Shown: positions 54,416 to 63,468, counted from the first letter of the stretch. The stretch is DNA of 64,000 bases from Bosea sp. (in: a-proteobacteria) (GCF_023953965.1 NZ_JAMLIX010000002.1:744001-808000); one strand, 5' to 3'. Numbers and translations: made by a program. The notes: generated by a model from the letters alone, not told the origin.

Positions 54416-54979
54416 ATGTTCGACATCGCCTGGAGCGAGATGGTGCTGATCGGCGCGGTGGCGCTCGTGGTGATCGGCCCGAAGGACCTGCCCAAGGCCC
54501 TGCGCACGGTCGGCCAGATGGTCGGCCGGGTCCGGCGCATGGCGGCGGAGTTCCAGGGCCAGTTCAACGAGGCGATGCGCGAGGCCGAGCTCGCCGATCT
54601 CAAGAAGCAGGTCGACGATATCGGCGGATCGGTGTCGAACGCGCTGAACAGCGACTTCAAGCCGATCGATTCGATCAAGGATTTCGAGCCCGCCAAGCCC
54701 GAAGCGGATAAGCCGGACGAAGCGGCGCTGAAGCAGGCCGAGGCGAGCCTCGCCTCGCTGCCGCCGCCGGAACCGCTGCCGCCCGTCGAGATCGAGGCGC
54801 CGCGCCCCAGGCCCAGGCGGACGCGCAAGGCCGCGGCCGAGCCGGCGGCTGCGCCTGTCACGGCCGAGCCTGAGCCGGCGAAACCCGCCCGCAAGCGCAG
54901 CGTCAAGGCCGCTGCGGCTGAGGCCGCCAAGCCCGTCCGCCGGCGCAAGACCGTGAAGGGCGAGGAGAATTCCGCATGA
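54416..54979 (+). CDS. tatB: Sec-independent translocase subunit TatB
   Basis: A 187-aa protein. The N-terminal helix (MFDIAWSEMVLIGAVALVVI) ends in the conserved GPKDLPKALRTVG. A long amphipathic helix and an Ala/Pro/Lys-rich C-terminal tail follow, longer than in E. coli but normal for the order. With TatC it is the receptor for twin-arginine signals. It overlaps tatC by 4 bases. Confidence 0.95.
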   Translation: MFDIAWSEMVLIGAVALVVIGPKDLPKALRTVGQMVGRVRRMAAEFQGQFNEAMREAELADLKKQVDDIGGSVSNALNSDFKPIDSIKDFEPAKPEADKPDEAALKQAEASLASLPPPEPLPPVEIEAPRPRPRRTRKAAAEPAAAPVTAEPEPAKPARKRSVKAAAAEAAKPVRRRKTVKGEENSA

Positions 54980-55779
54980 GCGTCGCCAATCCTCGCGAGG
55001 GCGAGGACGAGATCGAGGCTTCGCGCGCCCCGCTCATCGACCATCTGATCGAATTGCGCTCGCGGCTGATCAAGTCGCTGATCGCCTTCCTGATCATGTT
55101 CTTCGTCTGCTTCGCCTTCTCGACGCAGATCTACAACATCCTGGTCTGGCCCTATGTCCGGGCCGCCGGCAGCGCCGCCAACGCGCAGCTGATCTATACA
55201 GGCCCGCTCGAGCTGTTCTTCACCCATATCAAGGTGGCGGCCTTCGGCGCCGGCTTCTTCGCCTTCCCGGTGATCGCGACGCAGATCTACAAATTCGTGG
55301 CGCCCGGCCTCTACAAGAACGAGAAGGCGGCTTTCGCGCCTTATCTGATGGCGACGCCGGTGTTCTTCCTGCTCGGCGCGATGCTGGTGTTCTTCTTCGC
55401 CATGCCGGTGCTGATGAAGTTCTCGCTCGGCATGCAGCAGGCCGCGACCGAGACCCAGGCCGGCATCGCGCTCCTGCCGCGGGTCAGCGAGTATCTCTCG
55501 CTGATCATGACGCTGATCTTCGCCTTCGGCATCGCCTTCCAGCTTCCGGTGATCCTGACGCTCCTCGGGCAGGCGGGCATCATCGATTCGAAGTTCCTGA
55601 GGGAGAAGCGCCGCTACGCCATCGTCTTCGTCTTCGTCGTGGCGGCGGTGCTGACGCCGCCGGACGTGATCTCGCAGCTGATGCTCGCGGTCCCGATGCT
55701 GCTGCTCTACGAGCTTTCGGTATTCTCCGTGCGCCGGGTCGAGAAGAAGAGCGAGGCGGCGAAGGCGGAAGCGGAATGA
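54976..55779 (+). CDS. tatC: Sec-independent translocase subunit TatC
   Basis: A 267-aa protein with six membrane helices. It has the conserved N-terminus LIDHLIELRSRLIKSLIAF, FAFPVIATQIYKFVAPGLYKNE and FVVAAVLTPPDVISQ. It recognises twin-arginine signal peptides, such as that of the L,D-transpeptidase-like lipoprotein at 40581-41249. The start overlaps the tatB stop (ATGA). Confidence 0.96.
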   Translation: MSVANPREGEDEIEASRAPLIDHLIELRSRLIKSLIAFLIMFFVCFAFSTQIYNILVWPYVRAAGSAANAQLIYTGPLELFFTHIKVAAFGAGFFAFPVIATQIYKFVAPGLYKNEKAAFAPYLMATPVFFLLGAMLVFFFAMPVLMKFSLGMQQAATETQAGIALLPRVSEYLSLIMTLIFAFGIAFQLPVILTLLGQAGIIDSKFLREKRRYAIVFVFVVAAVLTPPDVISQLMLAVPMLLLYELSVFSVRRVEKKSEAAKAEAE

Positions 55780-55875
55780 CGGCGGGGAGGGCGACAACGG
55801 TGGTTCCCTCCCGCGCGATCCCGGTCTAGAGCATCCTGCGCTGCGCTTCGGCAGCGATGGCATGGCCGGACGACG

Positions 55876-57177
55876 ATGTACGACATCAAATGGATTCGCG
55901 AGAACGCCGCGGCGTTCGACAGGGGGCTTGAGCGCCGGGGCTTCAAGGACACCTCGTCGCGCGCCTTGTTCGATCTCGACGACAGGCGCCGCGCGGCAAT
56001 CGCGAAGGCGCAGGCCACGCAGGAGCGCCGCAACGCGCTCTCCAAGGAAATCGGCAAGGCGATGGGCGCGAAGGACGCCGCCCTCGCCGAGAGCCTCAAG
56101 GCCGAGGTCGCCGGGCTGAAGGAAGCGCAGCCGGCGCTGGAGGCGCAGGAAAAGGCGGCGCGGGAAGCGCTGGACGCCGCGCTCGCAGCGATCCCGAACA
56201 CCCCCTTCGACGATGTGCCGGACGGCGCCGATGAGCACGGCAACGTCGTGCTGCACCTCCATGGCGTGAAGCCGGAGGAGCGCGGGCTGCTCGCCGGCGT
56301 CGACGAGCCGAAGCAGCATTTCGAGCTCGGCGAGGCGCTCGGCCAGATGGATTTCGAGACGGCGGCCAGGCTTTCGGGCGCCCGCTTCGTCGTGCTGGAG
56401 CGCGGGATCGCCCGGCTCTCGCGCGCGATCGGCCAGTTCATGCTCGATACCCACACCGAGGAGCACGGCTATATCGAGGTGAACCCGCCGCTCCTGGTGC
56501 GCGACGACGCGATGTTCGGCACCGCGCAGCTGCCGAAGTTCCGCGAGGACCAGTTCCGGGCCGGGCAGGAGCATTGGCTGATCCCGACCGCCGAGGTGCC
56601 GCTGACCAATCTGGCGCGGGAGCAGATCCTCTCCGAGGAGGAATTGCCGCTGCGCTTCACCGCTCTCACCCCCTGCTTCCGCTCGGAAGCAGGCTCCGCC
56701 GGGCGCGATACGCGCGGCATGCTGCGCCAGCACCAGTTCGAGAAGGTCGAGCTCGTCTCGATCACCGCGCCGGAAAAATCGCGCGAGGAGCACGAGCGCA
56801 TGCTCGCCTGCGCCGAGGCCGTGCTGAAGAAGCTCGACCTGCATTATCGCGTGATGACGCTGTGCACCGGCGACATGGGCTTCGCCTCGCGCAAGACCTG
56901 GGACATCGAGGCCTGGCTGCCGGGGCAGAAGAGCTATCGCGAGATCTCGTCCTGCTCGGTCTGCGGCGATTTCCAGGCGCGGCGGATGAATGCCCGCTAC
57001 AAGACGAAGGACGGCAAGGGCCCGTTCTTCGTGCACACCCTCAACGGATCGGGCACGGCGGTCGGCCGGGCGCTGATCGCGGTGATGGAGACCTATCAGA
57101 ACGCCGATGGCTCGATCACCGTGCCCGCGGTGCTGGTGCCCTATATGCGCGGCGTGACGCGGATCGAGCGGGCCTGA
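55876..57177 (+). CDS. serS: Seryl-tRNA synthetase
   Basis: A 433-aa class II synthetase. The N-terminal coiled-coil arm (about residues 30-105) clamps the long variable arm of tRNA-Ser. Motif 2 (FTALTPCFRSEAGSAGRDTRG) and motif 3 (GSGTAVGRALIAVMETYQN) are visible. The start is ATG at 55876 (MYDIKWIRENAAAFDRGL). The 96-base spacer before it contains TCTAGAGCATC (55825-55835), shared with the palindrome at 4050. Confidence 0.96.
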   Translation: MYDIKWIRENAAAFDRGLERRGFKDTSSRALFDLDDRRRAAIAKAQATQERRNALSKEIGKAMGAKDAALAESLKAEVAGLKEAQPALEAQEKAAREALDAALAAIPNTPFDDVPDGADEHGNVVLHLHGVKPEERGLLAGVDEPKQHFELGEALGQMDFETAARLSGARFVVLERGIARLSRAIGQFMLDTHTEEHGYIEVNPPLLVRDDAMFGTAQLPKFREDQFRAGQEHWLIPTAEVPLTNLAREQILSEEELPLRFTALTPCFRSEAGSAGRDTRGMLRQHQFEKVELVSITAPEKSREEHERMLACAEAVLKKLDLHYRVMTLCTGDMGFASRKTWDIEAWLPGQKSYREISSCSVCGDFQARRMNARYKTKDGKGPFFVHTLNGSGTAVGRALIAVMETYQNADGSITVPAVLVPYMRGVTRIERA

Positions 57178-57219
57178 AGCAGCCCGCGCGTCCCTTATCG
57201 AAAGGCAGGTTTGAGCGAC

Positions 57220-57981
57220 ATGCGTATTCTCGTGACCAATGACGACGGCATCCATGCCGAGGGGCTCGACGTGCTGGAACGCATCGCGCGCGCGCTGTCC
57301 GACGATGTCTGGGTCGTGGCGCCGGAGACCGACCAGTCGGGCGTGGCGCATTCGCTGTCGCTGTCGAACCCGCTCAGGCTGCGCCGGATCGACGAGAAGC
57401 GCTTCGCCGTCTCCGGCACGCCGACCGACTGCGTGATCATGGCGGTGCGCTCGGTCATGGCCGGGGCGAGGCCCGACCTCGTGCTCTCCGGCGTCAACCG
57501 CGGCTCGAACGTCGCCGAGGACGTGACCTATTCCGGCACGATCGCCGCCGCGATGGAAGGCACGCTGCTCGGCGTGCCCTCGATCGCGCTGAGCCAGGCC
57601 TACCAGCCCGGCAACCGCGACGTGATCCGCTGGGACTGCGCCGAGCACCATGCGCCGGGCATCATCCGCCGGCTGCTGGAGGAGGGCATTCCGGAAGGCG
57701 TGCTGTTCAACCTCAACTTCCCCCATACCGGCCCGGGCGAGGTCGAGGGCGTCGCCGTCACCGTGCAGGGGCGGCGCGACCAGGAGCTGTTGCAGCTCGA
57801 GCCGCGCAAGGACGGCCGCGGCTACCCCTATTACTGGATCGCCTTCCAGCGCACCCGCAAGGAGCCGGCCAACGGAACCGACCTGCGCGCCATGGCCGAG
57901 AATCGCATCTCGATCACGCCGCTCGAGCTCGACCTGACGCATGAGCCGACGCTGACGCGCTTCGCGCGGGTCTTCGCGTGA
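57220..57981 (+). CDS. surE: 5'/3'-nucleotidase SurE
   Basis: A 253-aa survival-protein phosphatase acting on nucleoside monophosphates. It has the metal-binding MRILVTNDDGIHAEGL, GTPTDCVIMAV and LVLSGVNRGSNVAEDVTYSGT. The ATG at 57220 matches the family start; a TTG nine bases upstream (57211) is also in frame. It heads the conserved surE-pcm-nlpD order. Confidence 0.95.
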   Translation: MRILVTNDDGIHAEGLDVLERIARALSDDVWVVAPETDQSGVAHSLSLSNPLRLRRIDEKRFAVSGTPTDCVIMAVRSVMAGARPDLVLSGVNRGSNVAEDVTYSGTIAAAMEGTLLGVPSIALSQAYQPGNRDVIRWDCAEHHAPGIIRRLLEEGIPEGVLFNLNFPHTGPGEVEGVAVTVQGRRDQELLQLEPRKDGRGYPYYWIAFQRTRKEPANGTDLRAMAENRISITPLELDLTHEPTLTRFARVFA

Positions 57982-57987
57982 GATGAC

Positions 57988-58650
57988 GTGAGCGCGGACA
58001 CGCCGGCCAGCGAAGGCGAGCGCACCGTCGCCTTCCTGCTCTCGCTGCGCAGCCGCGGCGTGCGCGACCTCGCCTTGCTGCGCGCGATGGAGAAGGTGCC
58101 GCGCGAGCGCTTCGCTCCCTCCCGCTTCGCCGATCTCGCCCGGCAGGACGTCTCGGTGCCGCTGCCCTGCGGCCAGACGATGACCGCCCCGCACACCGTC
58201 GCCGATCTCATCGGCGCGCTCGACATGCAAGCCGGCGTGCGGGTGCTCGAGGTCGGCACCGGCTCCGGCTATGTCTCGGCGCTGCTGGCGGCGATGGGGG
58301 GCGAGGTCGTCTCGCTCGAGCGCTATCGCTCGCTGGCGCTGGCGGCGCATGAGCGGGTCGGCGACATGGGCTTCGGCAAGGGCGTCGAACTGCGCCATGC
58401 CGACGGGTTTGAGCCCGACCGGACGCTGGGGCGCTTCGAGCGCATCCTCGTCAACGGCGTCACCCGCGCGGTGCCCGAGGCGCTGCTGGCAAGGCTTTCG
58501 CCCGGCGGGCGCCTCGTCGGCGCGCTGCGCGTCGAGGGCGTGGCGCGCCGCGTGGTGGTCACGCGCCTCGACGACGGCGGGTTCGACCATGCGACCGGGC
58601 CGAGCTTGCGCCTGCCGCCGCTGATGCCGGGGCTGGCGCGGGCGCTGTGA
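57988..58650 (+). CDS. pcm: Protein-L-isoaspartate O-methyltransferase
   Basis: A 220-aa SAM-dependent repair enzyme that methylates isoaspartyl residues in damaged proteins. It has MEKVPRERFAPSRFADLAR, the SAM motif VLEVGTGSGYVSALLAAMGG and FERILVNGVTRAVPEALLA. In that last motif VNGVTRAVP departs from the commoner V(T)AAxxxxP. The start is GTG at 57988, 6 bases after surE. It is part of the stationary-phase surE-pcm-nlpD cluster. Confidence 0.92.
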   Translation: MSADTPASEGERTVAFLLSLRSRGVRDLALLRAMEKVPRERFAPSRFADLARQDVSVPLPCGQTMTAPHTVADLIGALDMQAGVRVLEVGTGSGYVSALLAAMGGEVVSLERYRSLALAAHERVGDMGFGKGVELRHADGFEPDRTLGRFERILVNGVTRAVPEALLARLSPGGRLVGALRVEGVARRVVVTRLDDGGFDHATGPSLRLPPLMPGLARAL

Positions 58651-58771
58651 GGCTTCCGCCTGGCGAAAAATCCAAAAAAGTGAAGACGGCGGCGTGAGCG
58701 AAACGCTTTCGTAACCTCAACGGGACTTTAATCCCCGTCATCGAGTTGCGTCGTTCGCGAGTGCTCAGTCC

Positions 58772-60127
58772 ATGCGTAGCCAAGCCGGATCGTCCCATCA
58801 CCGTGCCGTCCGCCGTTTGTCGACGGTCTGCCTGCTCGCCCTTGGCGTCAGCGCCTGCTCGTCGGACGCGTTGCGTTTCACCGACACGCCCTTCGACAAC
58901 CCCTTCAGAACCGCCCAGGCACCGGCGCCGGCCCGCGATCCGGTCACCACCGGCTCGATCGGACGGGTGGCGAGCGCGCCGCTCCAGCCCGTCGCCGCCG
59001 CGCCGATCGTGCAGTCGCAGCCCCTGCCGCCGCCGCAATCGGCCGTGGCGCTGCGCTCCCAGCCGGTGCAGGCGGTTTCGGGCGGGGCTGCCGGCTGGTC
59101 CGCGCAGGGCGGCACGCCGATCGTGCTGGCCCAGGGCGAGAACCTCGACATGATCTCCTCGCGCTATGGCGTGCCGCGCGCCGCCATCATGTCGGCCAAC
59201 GGGCTGAGCAGCGCCAATGTCGCTCCCGGCACGCGCATCACGATTCCGGTCTACAATGCGGCCGGCGCCGCCTCCGCCGCGCCCGTCCGCCAGGCCGTTC
59301 AGGCGCCGGTTGAGACACCGCGCCTCGTCACCAGCCCCGCCGTGCCGCCCGCCGCCGTCGATCCGAAGGCGCACGCCAAGGCCGCCGCCGAGTCGAAAGC
59401 CAAGGCCGCCGCCGAGGCAAGAACGACCGCCGCCGAGGCGAAGGCCAAGGCTGCCGCCGAGACAAAGGCCAAGGCCGCCGCCGACGCCCAGGCGATGAAG
59501 GAATCGCGTGCCCGCTTCGCGGCCGAGGCCAAGGCCAAGGCGGAAGCCCGCAAGACCGCCGCCGTGCCGGTGCCGGCCGCGAAGCCCGCGCCGGAGCCGA
59601 AGCCGGCGAAGGTCGCCGCTCAGCCGGCGAAGCCAGCGGTCGTCGCGAGTGCGCCGGTCGTCGAGCCGAAGCCCGCCCCGAAGGCCGAGCCCGTGGCCGA
59701 GCCCAAGACCACCGCCAGCATCCCCAAGGCCGAGGAACAGGCGGCCTCGTCGTCCGACAAGGCGGATTTCCGCTGGCCGGCGCGCGGCCGGGTGATCGCC
59801 GGCTATGGCGGCAAGGGCGGCAACGAGGGCATCAACATCGCCGTTCCGGAAGGCACGCCGATCAAGGCGGCCGAGGGCGGGACCGTCGCCTATGCCGGCA
59901 GCGAGCTCAAGGGCTACGGCAATCTCGTGCTGATCCGCCATCCCAACGGCTATGTCTCGGCCTACGCCCATAACGGCGAGCTCAAGGTCAAGCGCGGCGA
60001 CACAGTCAAGCGCGGCCAGGTCGTCGCGAATTCCGGCCAGACCGGCAACGTCTCCTCGCCGCAGCTTCATTTCGAGCTGCGCAAGGGCTCCGAGCCGGTC
60101 GACCCGACGCCCTATCTCAACAACTGA
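58772..60127 (+). CDS. LysM/M23-type lipoprotein, NlpD-like amidase activator
   Basis: A 451-aa lipoprotein with lipobox VSAC (Cys29). A LysM domain lies near residues 110-156 (GENLDMISSRYGVPRAAIMS). A long Ala/Lys helical repeat region (about 195-270) and a C-terminal M23 (LytM) domain (about 330-451) follow. Zinc ligands are lost: the HxGID site reads NEGIN (Asn351, Asn355) and HLHFE reads QLHFE (Gln431). It should therefore activate an amidase, as NlpD and EnvC do, rather than cut peptidoglycan. It follows pcm by 121 bases and ends with a strong terminator. Confidence 0.9.
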   Translation: MRSQAGSSHHRAVRRLSTVCLLALGVSACSSDALRFTDTPFDNPFRTAQAPAPARDPVTTGSIGRVASAPLQPVAAAPIVQSQPLPPPQSAVALRSQPVQAVSGGAAGWSAQGGTPIVLAQGENLDMISSRYGVPRAAIMSANGLSSANVAPGTRITIPVYNAAGAASAAPVRQAVQAPVETPRLVTSPAVPPAAVDPKAHAKAAAESKAKAAAEARTTAAEAKAKAAAETKAKAAADAQAMKESRARFAAEAKAKAEARKTAAVPVPAAKPAPEPKPAKVAAQPAKPAVVASAPVVEPKPAPKAEPVAEPKTTASIPKAEEQAASSSDKADFRWPARGRVIAGYGGKGGNEGINIAVPEGTPIKAAEGGTVAYAGSELKGYGNLVLIRHPNGYVSAYAHNGELKVKRGDTVKRGQVVANSGQTGNVSSPQLHFELRKGSEPVDPTPYLNN

Positions 60128-60192
60128 TCGGAAGACGCGGACACGGGTTTCAAGCCTTCGATCGGTTCCGCGAGACCCTCCCGATCGAAAAG

Positions 60193-60225
60193 AACGGGGC
60201 GGCCCTGAAAGGGCCGCCCCGTTTT
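60193..60225 (+). terminator. Rho-independent terminator after the NlpD-like gene
   Basis: A 13-bp stem pairs 60193-60205 (AACGGGGCGGCCC) with 60211-60223 around a TGAAA loop and ends in TTTT (60222-60225). It lies between the convergent nlpD-like and DUF815 genes. The A-rich 5' flank makes it potentially bidirectional. Confidence 0.9.
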
Positions 60226-60262
60226 CGTCTGCCCCGGAACGGCGAAGCCGCGGGCGGGCGCA

Positions 60263-61162
60263 TCACCCCTCCAGCGTCTTCCCCAGCCGGCCGGCGAGGT
60301 CCTGGATGTATTGCCAGGCGGTGCGGCCGGAGCGGGAGCCGCGCGTCGTCGCCCATTCCAGCGCGTCGCGCCGCAGTTCCTCCGGCGCGATCGTAAGCCC
60401 GAAATGGCGGGCATAGCCGTCGATCATCTCCAGATATTCGTCCTGGCTGCATTTGTGGAAGCCGAGCCAGAGGCCGAAGCGGTCGGAGAGCGAGACCTTC
60501 TCCTCGATCGCCTCGCCCGGATTGATCGAGGTCGAGCGCTCGTTGTCCATCATGTCGCGCGGCAGGAGATGGCGGCGATTCGAGGTGGCGTAGAACACGA
60601 CATTGTCCGGCCGCCCCTCGACGCCGCCGTCGAGCGCCGCCTTCAGCGACTTGTAGGAGGTGTCGTCGCCGTCGAAGGACAGGTCGTCGCAGAAGACGAT
60701 GGCGCGGTGCGGATCGGCGCGCAGGAGCCCCATCAGCGCCGGCAGGCTCTCGATGTCCTCGCGGTGGATCTCGATCAGCTTCAGCGGCGCTGCCGCTCCG
60801 GCGAGGCGCTGGTTGGTGTCGGCATGCACCGCCTTGACCAGCGAGGACTTGCCCATGCCGCGCGCGCCCCAGAGCAGCACGTTGTTGGCCGGCAGCCCCC
60901 TGGCGAAGCGCTCGGTGTTCTCGGCCAGGGTGTCGCGGACGCGGTCCACCCCGCGCAGCAGCGAGAGCGCGACGCGGTTGACCTTCATGACCGGCGTAAG
61001 CTCGCCCGCCGCCGCCTGCCAGACGAAGGCGTCGGCGGCCGAAAGATCGGCGGGCTTGCGCCGGGGCGGGGCGATCCGCTCGAGCGCGTCGGCGATGCGC
61101 AGGAGCGCGGCAAGCGTCGGGTCGGAGGTGGTTTCGGTCGTGGTCATCTCGGTCGTGGTCAT
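60263..61162 (-). CDS. DUF815-family AAA ATPase
   Basis: A 299-aa P-loop ATPase of the DUF815 family. It has Walker A LLWGARGMGKSSLVKAV, Walker B AIVFCDDLSFDGDD, sensor YATSNRRHLLP, an arginine-containing EEKVSLSDRFGLWLGF and a C-terminal lid. Family members are widespread in proteobacteria but their role is not established to my knowledge. The N-terminus is a repeated MTTTE-MTTTE caused by a 15-bp tandem duplication over the start codon, so translation may begin at 61162 or 61147. An inverted repeat lies about 30 bases upstream. Confidence 0.92.
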   Translation of the reverse strand: MTTTEMTTTETTSDPTLAALLRIADALERIAPPRRKPADLSAADAFVWQAAAGELTPVMKVNRVALSLLRGVDRVRDTLAENTERFARGLPANNVLLWGARGMGKSSLVKAVHADTNQRLAGAAAPLKLIEIHREDIESLPALMGLLRADPHRAIVFCDDLSFDGDDTSYKSLKAALDGGVEGRPDNVVFYATSNRRHLLPRDMMDNERSTSINPGEAIEEKVSLSDRFGLWLGFHKCSQDEYLEMIDGYARHFGLTIAPEELRRDALEWATTRGSRSGRTAWQYIQDLAGRLGKTLEG

Positions 61163-61190
61163 GGCGGCGCTGCCTTCGCTTCGTCCCGTC

Positions 61191-61219
61191 GAGCCGTACC
61201 GTACCGTCCGGTACGGCTC
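61191..61219. promoter_or_regulatory. Perfect inverted repeat, possible operator
   Basis: GAGCCGTACC (61191-61200) and GGTACGGCTC (61210-61219) are perfect 10-bp inverted arms around GTACCGTCC, so part of the arm is repeated in the centre. It lies 29-57 bases upstream of the DUF815 start, in the 307-base divergent spacer before yajC. The size and symmetry suit a TetR-type dimer site; no such regulator gene is in the window. The rest of the spacer shows nothing I can name. Confidence 0.5.
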
Positions 61220-61469
61220 CTGCCGCTAGCTAAACCGCGCCTTGCTCGCGCGCAAGAGCTATTGCATGCATGAAGGGCATTGCGCGAAGGGCGGCCAGGC
61301 CATAGGTGAGGAGCGCTTGCGGGAAACCGGGCATCTGCGATTGATTTCACGGCGTTGCTGGCTATAGTCCGCGCGATTTTCCGGCCGGGCGATCGCTTTG
61401 GCCTGACGTCTTTTCACCTAACGGCCTGTGGCCGGCGGCGCGCCGCCGCCGTAGCAGAGGAGTGCTTTC

Positions 61470-61796
61470 GTGATCACCCCCGCATTCGCCCAGGCGACCG
61501 GAGCCGGCGGCGGCTCCGACATGCTGATCCAGCTTGTGCCGTTCCTGCTGATCTTCGTCATCATGTGGTTCCTGATCATCCGGCCGCAGCAGCGCCGGGC
61601 CAAGACCCATCAGGAGATGATCAAGAACGTGCGCCGCGGCGACACCGTCATCATCTCGGGCGGCCTGATCGCGAAGGTCTCGAAGGTCATCGACGATGCC
61701 GAGCTGGAAGCCGAGATCGCCGACGGCGTGCGCGTGCGCGTCGTGCGCGGCATGATTCAGGACGTCCGCTCCAAGGGCGAGCCGGTCAAGAACTGA
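61470..61796 (+). CDS. yajC: Preprotein translocase subunit YajC
   Basis: A 108-aa protein with one N-terminal membrane helix (LIQLVPFLLIFVIMWFLIIR) followed directly by PQQRRAKTHQEMI and a soluble beta-rich domain (NVRRGDTVIISGGLIAKV). It associates with SecDF. The start is GTG at 61470 with AGAGGA upstream. It heads yajC-secD-secF. Confidence 0.95.
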   Translation: MITPAFAQATGAGGGSDMLIQLVPFLLIFVIMWFLIIRPQQRRAKTHQEMIKNVRRGDTVIISGGLIAKVSKVIDDAELEAEIADGVRVRVVRGMIQDVRSKGEPVKN

Positions 61797-61805
61797 GAAT
61801 GCGGC

Positions 61806-61825
61806 GGCCCGCGCCTGCGCGGGCC
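61806..61825 (+). other. Intercistronic hairpin between yajC and secD
   Basis: GGCCCGCG (61806-61813) and CGCGGGCC (61818-61825) form a perfect 8-bp stem with a 4-base loop in the 61-base yajC-secD gap. No T-tract follows, so it may be an mRNA processing or attenuation element rather than a terminator. Confidence 0.5.
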
Positions 61826-61857
61826 TCGAGCCACGACAACAAGGCTGTTCACGCAAG

Positions 61858-63468
61858 ATGCTTCGTCTCCAGGCCCGCAAGGTCATCCTCGTCCTGCTCG
61901 TGCTGATCATCGGCTGCGGGCTCGCCGTGCCGAACCTGCTCTCGCCGGAGACGCGCAGGGCGATCGAAACCAACGCGCCCGCGTGGATTCCCCGCGCCTT
62001 CCTGCCGATCCATGCGGTGGTGCTCGGCCTCGACCTGCAAGGCGGCTCGCACGTCCTGCTCGAGATCGACCGGGCCGAGCTGGTGCGCAGCCAGATCGTC
62101 CAGCTGCGTGACGATGTCCGCCGCATCCTGCGCGAGGAGCGCATCGGCATCCAGGGCGGCATCCAGACGACGCCGCGCGGCGTGCAGGTGCGCATCCCCG
62201 ACGCGGCCGAGCGGGCGCGCGTCCTGCCCAAGCTGCGCGAGCTCGCCCAGCCGATCGGCGCGCTCAGCGCCTTCGGCTCCGCGGGCAACCAGTCGATCGC
62301 CATCGCCGACCAGCCCGACGGGCTGATCCAGCTCACCGTGACGGAAGCCGGCTCGAACGAGCGCATCCGCCGCGCCGTCGAGCAGGCGATGGAGGTGCTG
62401 CGCCGGCGCGTCGACGCGCTCGGCACGACCGAGCCGAACATCCAGCGCCAGGGCCTCGACCGCATCCTGGTGCAGGTGCCGGGCCTGCAGGACCCGCAGC
62501 GCCTGAAGCAGATCCTCGGCGACACCGCCAAGCTCGAATTCCGCCTCCTCGGCGACGCCAACAGCGCCGACATCGACATGCTGCCCTCGCAGGACGCCGG
62601 CGGCCAGCCGGTGCCCGTGGCGCGCCAGCCCTCGGTCGACGGCGCCGACCTGATCGACGCGCAGCCGGCCTTCGATTCGCGCTCGGGCCAGCCGATCGTG
62701 AACTTCCGCTTCAACATCCGCGGCGCCCAGCGCTTCGGCCAGATCACCACCGAGAATCTCGGCCGGCCGCTGGCGATCGTGCTCGACAACAAGGTGATCT
62801 CCTCGCCGGTGATCCAGTCGCCGATCACGGGCGGCTCGGGCCAGATCTCGGGCAACTTCACCGTCGAGCAGGTCAACAACCTGGCGATCCTGCTGCGCGC
62901 CGGCGCGCTGCCGGCCAAGATGACCATCGTCGAGGAGCGCACCGTCGGCCCCGGCCTCGGCGCCGATTCGATCCAGGCCGGCAAGATGGCGACCCTGATC
63001 GCGACCGTGCTGGTCGTGCTCTACATGCTCGCCACCTACGGCATCTTCGGCATCATCGCGAGCATCGCGCTCATCGTCCATGTCGGGCTGATCTTCGGCC
63101 TGATGTCCTTCCTCGGCGCGACGATGACGCTGCCCGGCATCGCCGGCATCGTCCTGACCATCGGCACGGCGGTCGATTCGAACGTGCTGATCTACGAGCG
63201 CATGCGCGAGGAGGAGCATCAGGGCCGCAGCCTGGTCTCGGCGCTGGAGGCCGGCTTCCAGCGCGCCTTCGCCACGATCATCGACTCCAACGTCACCATG
63301 CTGATCGCGGCGGTGGCGCTGTTCTCGCTCGGCTCCGGCCCGGTGCGCGGCTTCGCGGTCGTCTTCATCCTCGGCATCCTCACCACCGTCATCACGGCGG
63401 TGACGCTGACCAGGATGCTGATCGCGCTCTGGTATCGCTGGACCAAGCCCAAGCACCTCCCGTTCTGA
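61858..63468 (+). CDS. secD: Protein translocase subunit SecD
   Basis: A 536-aa RND-type membrane protein that uses the proton gradient to help pull secreted proteins through SecYEG. It has one N-terminal helix, a periplasmic region (LGLDLQGGSHVLLEID, then the P1 domain with LRRRVDALGTTEPNIQ) and five C-terminal helices. Motifs there include GPGLGADSIQAG, TIGTAVDSNVLIYERMREE and AFATIIDSNVT. SecF is encoded separately 27 bases downstream. Confidence 0.97.
   Translation: MLRLQARKVILVLLVLIIGCGLAVPNLLSPETRRAIETNAPAWIPRAFLPIHAVVLGLDLQGGSHVLLEIDRAELVRSQIVQLRDDVRRILREERIGIQGGIQTTPRGVQVRIPDAAERARVLPKLRELAQPIGALSAFGSAGNQSIAIADQPDGLIQLTVTEAGSNERIRRAVEQAMEVLRRRVDALGTTEPNIQRQGLDRILVQVPGLQDPQRLKQILGDTAKLEFRLLGDANSADIDMLPSQDAGGQPVPVARQPSVDGADLIDAQPAFDSRSGQPIVNFRFNIRGAQRFGQITTENLGRPLAIVLDNKVISSPVIQSPITGGSGQISGNFTVEQVNNLAILLRAGALPAKMTIVEERTVGPGLGADSIQAGKMATLIATVLVVLYMLATYGIFGIIASIALIVHVGLIFGLMSFLGATMTLPGIAGIVLTIGTAVDSNVLIYERMREEEHQGRSLVSALEAGFQRAFATIIDSNVTMLIAAVALFSLGSGPVRGFAVVFILGILTTVITAVTLTRMLIALWYRWTKPKHLPF

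Noticed and set aside
55825..55835. TCTAGAGCATC before serS as a full palindromic repeat
   Set aside because: Only the left edge of the 4050-type element is present; no right arm follows.
54316..58590. 1424-codon minus-strand open frame across tat-serS-surE-pcm
   Set aside because: It runs opposite six well-identified genes and shows the same shadow composition (Arg/His/Leu/Asp-rich, no motifs).
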